Positions 13,601 through 24,242 of a DNA stretch of 64,000 nucleotides are shown one piece after another. Positions within the stretch are counted from its first letter, which is position 1. Each line of letters starts with the position of its first letter. Below the pieces are notes generated by a model, which was not told where the DNA came from, did not search any database, and saw nothing but the letters and a program-made list of their open reading frames with translations. Made by a program: the position numbers and the translations under genes. The DNA comes from Mycteria americana (lineage: Eukaryota > Chordata > Aves > Ciconiiformes > Ciconiidae), in the NCBI RefSeq assembly GCF_035582795.1, contig NC_134368.1, forward strand, positions 10,627,501-10,691,500, read 5' to 3'.

Positions 13601-16600
13601 CCCAGGCCCAGGTTCAGGCAGGACCCTAACTCCTACCTCCCCACTGACGTAACACTGTTAAATAAACAAGGACCTACAGCACTTCCACCTTCCCTGGTGA
13701 CCACAGGCACCTCACAAAACCCCTCATCCTTAACTGACTCTTCTCTGGTCAGTACCAGACTCTGGTTTCTTTTTCAGCACGAGTCTTGCAGAAGTCTTGG
13801 CATTACCCCATGGTGCCAGGTTCCCACAAGGACCGGCAACAGGGCTTGTGGCACCGCAGTGTTGCATCAGAGACCGTGATGGCCAACATCAGACGGTTTG
13901 AGCAAGAGAAAGCAGCCTCAAAAACATTAAACTGCTGCAGATTTCTTGAGAAGTCAGTGGTGAGGCAGAAACGAAAGATGCAACCAAGTACCCAGAAATT
14001 TGCCCTGTCAGCCCACCACCCCTCTCCTGCCTGGGGTAGGGGATGATTAATTTTGCAGTGCACAGAGCAGCTCTTTTTTTTGCATGATGTTCTGGGCAGC
14101 AAAGTAGCAGAACAAGGAGGTGGAGGGGAGTTGTGGTGGGGCTTGCTGCTCCTGCCACCTCACCTGGCGTGGTGACCGGGGTCTTTTCTCCACCTCTGTG
14201 ACCACAGCTGTGTCTCGGTCCTTTTGCGATACCTGGAAGCACAGTTCAGCAGCAGTAAGGAGAGGAGCAAGGAAACGAGGGACCCTCCGAGGAGAACACA
14301 GGAGGTCCGCAACGGGAACGAGAAACCCTTCAAACGTTCATGTCCCACCAGAAAGTCACTACCAGCCTCGGCCTTTCAGAGGGCATCGCTGGGAGATGTA
14401 CCCTGCACAGCCACCTCTAGCAAAGGGCTGTTCCCACAGAAATGTGGCTCCAATGGTTTATTTTTCTTCCCTAAATAACTGATGTGGGGAAAAGGCAAGC
14501 GTGACTGGGATTTCCAGGGTCCATGGAAATGCCACCATTTTGGCATCCATTTCTGTTTCATGTGCAACATGGGGAAGACGGACCCTGGTACCTTCACACC
14601 TTTCGGGCTGTGCCTTACTCCACAGGTGACATTTTGGGCACTGTCTGTAAGGAGATGCTCCAAATCAACAGAGCTGGTGCAAGCCATCACCTGCCAAACA
14701 AATGAGTGGCCGCTTCTTTGTTTGCCCAAAGAACAGATTTATTCCTCCACCCCCAAAATATTGGATGAGTAAAAGGTTTCCCTCAAACCTCACAGTTAGC
14801 ATGACTCGACAGCGACCTATTCCCAGAGGAGAGGCTGTTTTAACCCATCTCCTCCTAGCCTGGCAGTAGGAAGCCCTCCCAGCAGGAGGCCTGGGGTAGA
14901 TCACCATGACGTTAGCAAAAACAGACGTCAAAAAAGAGCTTTTTCCAAACCGGCCTCATTTTCATTTTTCAATAAAAATTATGAAGGACATGAATTTTTA
15001 GGCAGCCATCAAGTAAATTCACTAAACTGGTTATGGGACTCAAATCTATTTTATTTGTCTTACCTAGAGCAAATCTTACCTTCTGTCTCCCTTGCCTTGC
15101 TCCTAGTTTTATGTTGGCTCCAGTTTCATCAACCACAGGAAATTTTCCTTCTTTCCCTGGGTGGGTTTCCTCAGTTGCCAAGGCTTCTGCTTCTTGTGCT
15201 CTACACTTTTGTGCTAAAAAATTCATGCGGAGATATGGACCTGAACTCAAACCAACCAATCTTGTGGGGTGGTTGAGGACTCCAAATCCAAATCTTCATT
15301 GGAACATTCACCACCACAGCTCTTCCCGCAGAAGCAAAGACCTTCTCAGCCAAAATGTTTCTTGACGTCCCCATTTTGCTCCTCATCTGTGGAGGGTCAG
15401 AGCAGGGGTCAGTCTGGCCCCCACATTAAATGGGGGAACTTCATCTGAAGTGGAGGACTCAAATGACAAGGTCAAATGAGATAACAGACTACCCCCATCT
15501 CAGTCTTGGCTCAAGGTGACAGCATTTCTCCATCCCCTGGAAATGAAAGGTAGAACCATAGTGCACCACAGAGTATTAAAGAGCTTTCTTTGCCCACCAA
15601 AACATCCTTTCCAGCTGGTACTTCGCTACCCTCTTAATATACATTCCTACGTGCACAGTTCTGCTGAGCAATAACCTTATATAGAGCCTTTACAGCATGG
15701 TTCTTCCCGTCTGTCCCAGGGTTTATGCAGCATTTCCACTGCTCATGCTCATGGTACAGCTCTCGTTCAAACACACCCCTCTTCCTCGCTCGCCTTAACG
15801 CCATCGCAGTCCCTCTCCCACCAAGCAGCTGCATCTCTACGCCCGACAGCAGAGTAAACCACTGCCGGCAGGATTTTACCACCTTATGTTCACAGGCTGT
15901 TAATGTGCAAAAACCAATTTTCTCCAGTTTGTTTGAAAACATTCAGTGCCTTTTTTTTTTTAATTATTCCATGTGATTTGTGGCTCACTCCACAACTCAG
16001 CTCCAGCATTTCACTGGGGCTGGTTCCTCTCCCTTCACTGGCGAGTGCTGTCTTTGCAGCCAGGGTTCTGATGCTAATGCTAAAGGAGAGCCAATTTTAA
16101 ATTCCCTTTCCACCTGTCCTGAAGACGGGAGATTATGGAGGTACAGAAACATAAAGGGGGTGTAATACAGTCAGCATGCAGAGATTTCAAATGCAAGTAT
16201 CGAAAGAAACCTTATTCTGAAATACAGTCCTTCTTTTAAAAGGAGTGAAGATTTCCCATCCCATAAGGCAGGGAAGCTTTCATTGAGCACAGACTGGCAG
16301 CAGTCCTCCAAGGGGAAATCAGAACATAAATGGCAAAATAAATCATATTCCTCCACTCAAAATGGGCCAAAGATAAGAAAGCAATCCTTTATCACATCCA
16401 TGCGGTAAAGGCAGGTGCCCAGCCAGTAGAGACCAGTATGTTCAAGGGACAGTTGTGCCATTTAACGTGGTTGATCTGGAGGTTTAGTCATTTCTCAGCA
16501 AATGCAGTCACTTCCATAAAATAAAATAAAACAGTAAAAGAAAAGGTGTCATTACATTCCTGCCTCAGTTTGAGGGATGGGCGATGTAACGCTGTCAAAA

Positions 16601-17469
16601 TAGCCCCATTGGGTTTTGTCGAGAGACAATGTCTTCATCCTTTCAGTGCACTTTGGGGGTCTCTAGGGCAATATGGCCACATTAGGACAGCACTGTGAGA
16701 TGAAAACCTTACTGCTATGCAAACGCACCGTCCGGAGTTGGGGTTTTACCTGGCAGTTTTCCATCATTTGTAGCGTAACCATATCTGAAGGTGTTAGGAA
16801 ATCCCGTGTGAAACTGTCCTCCATGGGCTGCTGCCTGCTTAGGCCATATTCATTGCTCTGGCTGAGGAGATGTCCCTCTCGAGTTGTCCCTGCAGAGGGT
16901 GGGCTCGCTGCTCCAGGTTTCGATGGGCAGGAGGAAGAGGGGATGCTCTCCCAAACATGAGTTGGAGATTTGCCTGAGGAAGGGCAGCTGCACTGGCCTT
17001 CAAAGACGTTTCTTTTTTTAAATAACACGTCAAGATTTTTTTTTTTTAATTCTGTCCCTGTTTTTAAAGAGAAGCCCCAGTGTGATTTCCATGCTAATCA
17101 GATGAAAGCTTGCAAAATACACTTCCTTCAAGATGTAGGGGCATGTATTAAGTTAACTCTGGGCGACCTGTGACTGTCAGTGACACACACCATTTAAATC
17201 CATGCAAATGAAAACCTTGCCCACGCCACAGGCAAATTTTTTGCTTTTCCCATACTGCTTGCATGGAGCTGGAAATGTTCGATGAGTGAAGTCTTAGTGA
17301 TGAATTTCAGCAAGAATTCATATGCTATACATAATTTAGGACCTTGCTGCAGTCCCGCCCGTAACACACGTTGTACAGCATGTACACACAGGGCCAGTCG
17401 GCAGCTTTAAGGAGGCTCCAGGCATAATCCACAGTAAGAAGTTTGATCCGTCTCCAATTTGCACCTGCC

Positions 17470-17545
17470 AGATCATGAAGGGAGCTAATTGGATTAAAAT
17501 ATTGTAATTATAATTTCATTTACGTGCGGTAAAACCTTAGGGAAA
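17470..17545. promoter_or_regulatory. Candidate noncoding regulatory element (paired homeodomain sites)
   Basis: TAATTGGATTA at 17486-17496 overlaps a TAAT site and a GGATTA site of the bicoid/OTX/PITX type. It is followed directly by GTAATTATAATTTCATTTA. Function and conservation are inferred, not shown. Confidence 0.25.
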
Positions 17546-19288
17546 CATTTTAAATGGCAGAAAATTTGAGGATGCATTCTCTGAAGTCTGCTTCTTAAAA
17601 GCCTAATGCTCTCTCCCTCCTCTGTTGCCTGAGACTGGAGTTTTATTCCTAGGAAAAGGTGAGCTTGATGAACAATGTGTGTGTAGCTGGCGTAGTGCAC
17701 AGACCACAAAACACTGCTTGGTTTGATCATGGTCATATTTATCAAGGCTACTTGGTTGCCTTTGATATCATCAGTCCATGGTGACTGTGCTCAACTCCCC
17801 CTTCTGCCTCTACCCAGGCAAAATTAGCCTTAAAACACCCATAAAGGACTTGAACCTGGAGTCCAATGGACAGCCAGTTGCAGGGGTGACTGTGAGTCCA
17901 GAGGACTGGAAACACCCTTCCTTGGGCTATAGTAGCAGCCCTGTTTCTTCTCCACAGGGACACAGTTATGTGTTTTGGAGCCAAGAAGCTGCCCCTGGAT
18001 GCCCCAAGGAGGGTTAAACCAGGGGAAGCACCCAGCCCTGCAGACCTACCTCGCAAGTGGGACACGCGTCCCCAGAAGGGGCTGGAAAACCACCCGCCTG
18101 CCGGCGCATCTTCCAGGAGGGCGTCCGCCAGGTCCACAGCAGCCCAGCACTGCTGTGCCCTCTGAAACGGCGGGGAACAGGGATGACGTGCTGCATCTGT
18201 GCTGATGGCTGTCACCAAAGAGCAGGGAAACTACACGCACATGGTGCCGTGCAACAATTTCAGAGACTAATGAAGCAGAATACATGAAAGGCCAAAAATA
18301 ACCCAAACCCATGTCTCCTTGCACCTGCTGGGTGCTCTTTAGGGGAGATAACTTTGTGTAGGGCAGCAGATTTGCTTGGCAGATTTACAAGCCAGACCTG
18401 GGTTTTCCTCAGTTGAACACCTCAGCCTGGATCAGGTATGAAGCCACTCCTGTCAACCGGGTGCTCAATGGCAAGTTCTGTGTCAGAAGATGTCTAATTA
18501 ACTTCTGTATTTCTTCTGTGACACTGATTCAGGAATAAACAGTCACAGCCACGATGAGAAATAACATGTAATGTTGCAATGCTCTTGCTTTCACAATAGC
18601 CTTAGGGTCTGCTCTGTTCTCCTGTGGCGCTGAAATGGAGCGACTGACCAAGAACAACTTCTTGCCTCACTGAATGACCAAGCCTAAGTGTGTAGAAATT
18701 TCATGTGTTCATCAAGAGCAGAAAGGTGACAACAGGAGAACAAATATTACCCTTACAAGGGGAAAAAATGGAAGGAAACTCCATTTTAGGGAGTGTATTA
18801 ACCCTTTACATGAGGACACGAGGCTTTGAAAAGTCTAGTTTGTAATTCAGGCCCTGCTCATGTCAACGGTGAAGCACGGGAGCACACGAGGGCAGCTTTA
18901 GTAGCTGCCTCAACACCCTGCATGACTGTTGGCAGCCTGGAGCCTACTGCTGACACACTTACCTGATCTCAAGGTTATGGTTTCTTTTTTGGGGCAGCCA
19001 ACTCAATACACAACACATGGATCTGATTTTCAAAGGGCAAGCACCCCACCCAGTCTGGAAACTGGAGACTTTGTAAGACGTGTCCCATTAGACAGGCAGA
19101 AATCAATGCCTGCATGGTTATTAGTCATTCTGGAAACCTCCGCCTTGGTGAGTCAGCCGAGGTGCCTGGCATACCTGGCAAGATGGAAGGGAATCCAGTG
19201 TTAGGATTTTTTTTTCCCCACCACCCCAAAGTTTCCAACGGGAGCAGCAGTCAGCCTTCCTGGGAAACTGCCCGGCAGAGAACACAAC

Positions 19289-20026
19289 ATGAAAACCATT
19301 TCTGGTTTCACCGTCTCACATCTAACATGTCTAAAGAATATTTGGCTGATGAGTTCCCTCTCTCCAGAAAAAGAGCAAACAAGCAAATCTCACCAAAGCA
19401 AATTATTTTATGATCTTCTGTTAAGTGCACAAGTCCAAGGGAAAGGAAAAAAAGTCCAAAAAGTAGAATTTATTACCCCTTTTTTGCTGGGCTATCTCCA
19501 AGAAGAGCAGCACCAAGGACAGTTGTGCAGAGACACAGCAAACACAGTTGGTTCCGCTGGATCAGAAACAGCATTGCCATTCACGCAGTTCCTCCAAGCT
19601 TTAAGTCAGCCACGAAGAGGTCTAGCCTGGATTTCTATTCTCCACCTGTCCATCCCAGAAAATCATCAGGTCTGCCCGTTTCCAACAGGCATAGCCTGCT
19701 GTGGACCGCAATGGAAAGCTAAGCAGTGTAGTTCTTGTTACTGGAACCACAACTGCTGTGGATGTGTGCAACATGGGAAGGTTTCTTACAAATGTGACTG
19801 CGTACTGTTGAATTTCCTTGCCTTAGCTGGACACCATGCAAGAACTTCAGCCTTCCCAGGTTTAAGCCACCAACACACCTCTGTATGCAGCCAGTGCATC
19901 CTCCCCAGGGCTGGAGCATCCACACATCAGGAACCATTTTACATCCCCACTCAACAGGCTTTTGCCAATTCTGTGTCCCACTTGTGCTATGAATGTACGT
20001 TTGGTCTTTCAGGTCTCCACACTTGA
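19289..20026 (+). other. Unassigned open reading frame, 245 codons (coding status doubtful)
   Basis: A continuous ATG-to-stop frame in sequence that is not especially GC-rich. I do not recognise the product. Its most distinctive part is a cysteine-rich stretch near residues 135-170, with closely spaced CC, CxxC and CxC patterns (for example CSSCYWNHNCCGC). No signal peptide is obvious at the start. The initiator context is ordinary and no promoter or poly(A) pairing was established. An overlapping minus-strand frame of 114 codons shows that stop codons are locally scarce. It may be chance, an exon of a noncoding RNA, or a lineage-specific gene. Confidence 0.15.
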
Positions 20027-22739
20027 ACAGTGTTGATATAAAAATGACTGCTACGAAAGACAAAGCAGGTCAATGGAAGGAAAACTTTCATCATTTAGCT
20101 GTCCAACGCATGCTAACCATAATTTGTAACCGTTGCATTTCTGTGAGCCAAGGCATATGACCTAGGTGCTTCGGAGAGCAGCCCATCAGCACAACGGTTG
20201 CCTTAGTTTCCTTGAGACACAATAGCAAGTGTCCATTTCCATAGTACAGGAGCTTCTGCTTGTCCAGCAGAGCTGCTTAGGTGAGCACCAAAGCATATGA
20301 ACAAGCTGACAAACCCCTGAAAGGCAGGGGAGCTCAACACATCAGGGCTCTCCCAGCTCAGCTCAGCATCACTACATTGGACCATCCAGTGGGAGGACTG
20401 GCTGGGAACCACGACACAGCTGACTCTCCCTGATTGTGGATGGCTGTGGAGCCAAAGGCTGTAAAACTTCAATGCTATGTTATTCTAGAGATCCCAGCAC
20501 CAGTGGCGGTGGTCTCCTGAGCACTGCACTCGGGAGGATACAATTGCTATAAAGCGGCATCTGAGTTTTATGCCATGATAAGGTTTCCACCACCGCCGGC
20601 TATAGTGAGCTCCATAGCCCTACCGCAGTCCCTACCAGGATCAAGGGATCATTTATTCGCAGATGTGATGATGCTGTGCAGGTCAGTGCTTCTCAGAATG
20701 TGTTGCTTTGCCTCACCAATGACACAGACTTGCCTGCTGTGCTGGCTGCCAAGGGACACTTGAACAACTCTTTAAACATCATTAAGTCTTTAGCACTGCT
20801 CAGAAGCAGCCCAGCTGTTTTCTTTGTGCTGTAATGTAGCTCAATATTTTTTTTCACGATCCCTAGCATTTACTTGGCAATGAGACTTTCCCAGCTTCTC
20901 TCTTTGGAGGGTATCAGGGAGATCTCCAGGAGATTGCTTCCCCAGAGAGCTGCATTTATATGGTCACCTGTGAAATGTGCCTTCCTCTTGTGATGGGACA
21001 GGGAAGGGAGGTGGCATGCAACTGGGATGTGAAAAGGATATTCTTTAACATAGGAAGGAAAACATGACAGCTAGAACAAGACTTATCTCAGCCTCTTCCT
21101 AGTGGTATGCCCAGCTCCAAGCTGCATCAGACTCTTGATTTTTCACAGGGAGAGACCGGCAGGAGGATGGAAATGTCTGGTCAAAGGGACAGAGATGGCC
21201 AACCCTGCTCCTCTGTGCTTAGGAAAGGACATGGACATGATGAGAGAGCCGCAGAGGAACTGCAGAGAGAGCCGCTACCCTGCAGAGGAATTTCGCTTGT
21301 GGTGTGAACTGTCTGCCTGAGTGCTGTGGAACGGATCGCTCAAGGTTAAATTGGATTAAACTGTTACGGCTCCACTTTCCCACGTGTGGTTTAAATTTAA
21401 ACGCTATAAATTTCATGGTGAGTTATTAAAACCTTCTTGGCAAGGAGAACTCATCTCTGAAAGAAAAAAAATTGCCTCCAAGTTTGCAAACCCACAGGGT
21501 GGCCTTAAGTCAAGTTAACGGTGAGACTTCCAAGCGGAGGGGAAGGTAGAGCTGAGGTATTTACTCAGCGACATGTGGGAGCGGGAGCCCTGCGGAGCAG
21601 CCTGGCTCCGCTCTGCCATGTCAGCTGCTCACCAGGTTTTCATGGTCAGCGCCTTGGTCCCATGTGTTGTGCCCAGCGGCACAGATGCTTCTGGAGCAGA
21701 AGCCGAGCACCACGCCGTATGGCACATTTGGAGACAGCAGGACGTTCTGGGCTGGATGCATGGAAATTTTTGTAAATACTTGTCAGCGTAAATTAACAAA
21801 CAAGCAGCATGAGAGGCCTTGAAATGTCATTCTTCCGAGAAGTCCCATCCTTACGGTTTCTCCTGGTATCACCCAGCTGTACGGTGATCTTTGCATGGGG
21901 TGGTGTAAAATGTCACACTGAGTTTCAGCAGAAGCCATGCAAAGATGATTGCAAGTATCATGCACAAGGATGGCTGGTTCTGCCTGGTTACTGCTCCCCA
22001 CCGGGCCAGGGAAGCCCTCCAAGAGGAATGTCTTGCCTTAGTGCTCCCTGAACCTACTAACAAAAGCCGTAAAGCAGACCACTGGCAAATGCAGGAAGAG
22101 AAACAAGTAGAGAACTGTAAGGAAAAAAGGCCAGGGCAGCAGAAAAGCAGACCTTTCTCCTTCACCACCCCAGGGAGGACATCGATCAAACACCAGCCCT
22201 GGCAAGGACAGCTCAGCAGACGCTCCCTCGTTCTGCACTCTCCAGGCTCTACATTAGGCCTCAGAGGACTGAACTGCAAAACGTTCAGAGCCGGTTTCTG
22301 TTCTCAGCTGTCACAACTCAGCAGGAGCGGCACTGGCCCAGGCTGTCCCACTCCACACGCTTCCAAAACCTGCCTTATATGTGCTGCTGTCGGTACAGAT
22401 GTTCACAAGCCGCTCGGGTATTTTTGGTGACTGAATGTTTTTCCAGCCTGAAGCCTTCAGCAGGCTCCCACATCAGCCCAGGCAGGCACAGCCACCGTCT
22501 TTGAGAAAGCGAAGCACAAAGCTCCCGCCCTCGTCCTTACGCAGCCTGCAAGGAGATGGGGCAGCCCCACACGCCGCTGGCTCTGCGTACAGCCGGGCCA
22601 TGGAAACCGAAGAGCAATCACTTTGGGCACTGAGCCTTGGCTGAACAACCTCAACTGCCCATTTCCATCTCAAGACGTTTTGAGACCGGGAAAACACTGA
22701 AACGCCTCTTACCTCCAGCCGTAATTCCAAGGGGATCTG

Positions 22740-23700
22740 GAGGCCCGGCTGCTTACAGGACTCGTTGCCGTTTCCCCCCGTTAAATGCCGCAGCCAGCGC
22801 AGGGGACAGCGGCTCAAACCGTGCTGGAGCCTCGGCCGATGGAGAGGCACCGGCTCAAGGCTCCGCGGGCGCGGGGCTGCCGGCAGGGCCCAGCTGAGGG
22901 CCGAGCTCTCAGGCCCGGGCACTGCACCCCTGCGCGCAGCGAGCCGCCATTATGAGGGGACATCGAGCCAGCCCCGGTGCCCGAATTCACCTAATACGAA
23001 AAGAGTGCTGCTTTGTTTTTCATAAGGCTGGGGGTTAATTGGGCTGGAAGCTCCAATGTTTCGGAGGTGGCACCCTCGGCTGCGTCCCCGGGGAGGGCGG
23101 CCCGCGGCCGGCCTGTCCCCGCCCCGGCACTGCGGCGGGCGGCCGCACGGTGTCACACCGAGCCCGCGGCTGCCCGCCCGGCACGGCCGCCCGGCCCGGC
23201 TCCGCCGCTCGGCCCACCGGCAGCTGCTATTCGTAGCCACAAACCAGCCACCTCCGTCCCCGGGGCTGACAGAGCCCGGGCTGGGACGACGCGGCCGGGG
23301 AGAGCGGGGCGATGGGGAGGTGAGGGCAGGGGCTGGGCAGAGGGGCCAAGCGTCGGCTGCATTTTGTCCCAGAGGGGTTCAAATGAAAATCGGAATTGCT
23401 GCTTTTATCCCACCCGGGGAAGCTGCTCCCTCCCCAAAGGGCTCAGCGGCTTCGCGCTGCAGCTCGCCTGCTCTGCTGCCTTCATGAGCATTGGCAGTGT
23501 TACCGAACTTCCCAGCCGAGGAGCGAGGCAGGAGCGCGGCGGGGCCCGGCAGAGCCTGCGGTGGCACCGGGAGGGGAGCAGAGGCCTCCGAGGCGCGGGC
23601 ACTCGTGCCAAGCCCTCACCCGCACGGCTCGGGTGCAAAGAGCCCCGCAGCCGCGCTAGGGACGAGGGCTGGCGAGAGGCCCGAGAGGATGGCGTGATCC
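22740..23700. promoter_or_regulatory. CpG island, candidate promoter with no assigned gene
   Basis: A stretch of nearly 1 kb is dense in CG dinucleotides and far richer in GC than its flanks. It includes a NotI-type GCGGCCGC at 23139-23146, a GC-box (CCCCGCCCC, 23117-23125) and a YY1-type GCCGCCAT at 22943-22950. Such islands usually mark transcription start sites. Both strands carry long artificial open frames of Ala/Pro/Arg/Gly composition, including a 259-codon plus-strand one at 23013-23792; none resembles a known protein. Direction of transcription cannot be told. It lies about 10 kb beyond the ZFYVE28 3' end. Confidence 0.7.
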
Positions 23701-23966
23701 CTGTCAACGCGCGAGCTGGGAAAGCTCTCAGGACTGAACTACTTGCATTTGAGCCCAATATTGCGCTTTATGTTGGCGTGTGGAGGCCTTAACGCTCCTG
23801 CACGAAAGTTGAGCAGAGAACGGAAGGACTCAGTACTCCCCGCCAATGCGATCAGCTTCCACGCAGCTCAAGCGCTTGACCTAGAAGTATAATTGACTCT
23901 GCACAGCCAACCCCCGGTGCTGTGACAGCAGGTAAAGCAGGCCTGTTTGTGAAAGCACTGCCTTCT

Positions 23967-23983
23967 CCCCCCCCCCCCCCCCC
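23967..23983. repeat. C17 homopolymer
   Basis: Seventeen consecutive C on the plus strand (G17 on the minus strand), a few hundred bases from the CpG island. The length is likely polymorphic and prone to sequencing error. Confidence 0.95.
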
Positions 23984-24217
23984 GAGCTGCTGGGCCATTA
24001 AGGGAGGAGAAATGATGATTTGGCAAGAAGACTTGGAAAGAATAGCTTTGCTGCATTTTAAATATGAAATGTTTGTTTTGTTGGAAGATGACTTTGGGAT
24101 GCCAGGCCAGGCCTTAAAAATGCTCAAAGGCCCCAGTAGAGAAACTACAAAAGAAAAAGAAAAAGCCTGGTAGCTGTTGGACGTGATGCGAGAACAGCAG
24201 GCGATGCCCCAGCAGAA

Positions 24218-24242
24218 CGGGGGGAACGGGGGGAAGGAGGGG
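24218..24242 (+). repeat. G-rich tract with repeated G6-AAC units
   Basis: Two GGGGGGAAC-like units are followed by AAGGAGGGG. Several G runs in 25 bases give quadruplex potential on the plus strand, opposite in strand to the nearby C17 tract. Confidence 0.75.

Larger units (their letters stand above)
9240..22739. other. Intergenic sequence, including candidate noncoding elements
   Basis: Unique sequence with no exon I recognise. AT-rich, motif-dense segments near 10430-10620, 10840-11300 and 17470-17545 look like candidate regulatory elements. A stop-free 245-codon plus-strand frame occurs at 19289-20026. No CR1 3' end, LTR pair or RNA gene was seen. MXD4-like helix-loop-helix coding sequence was looked for and not found. 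Confidence 0.55.

Noticed and set aside
23013..23792. 259-codon plus-strand frame in the CpG island
   Set aside because: High GC removes stop codons. The composition is Ala/Pro/Arg/Gly-biased, other frames are also open, and no domain is visible.
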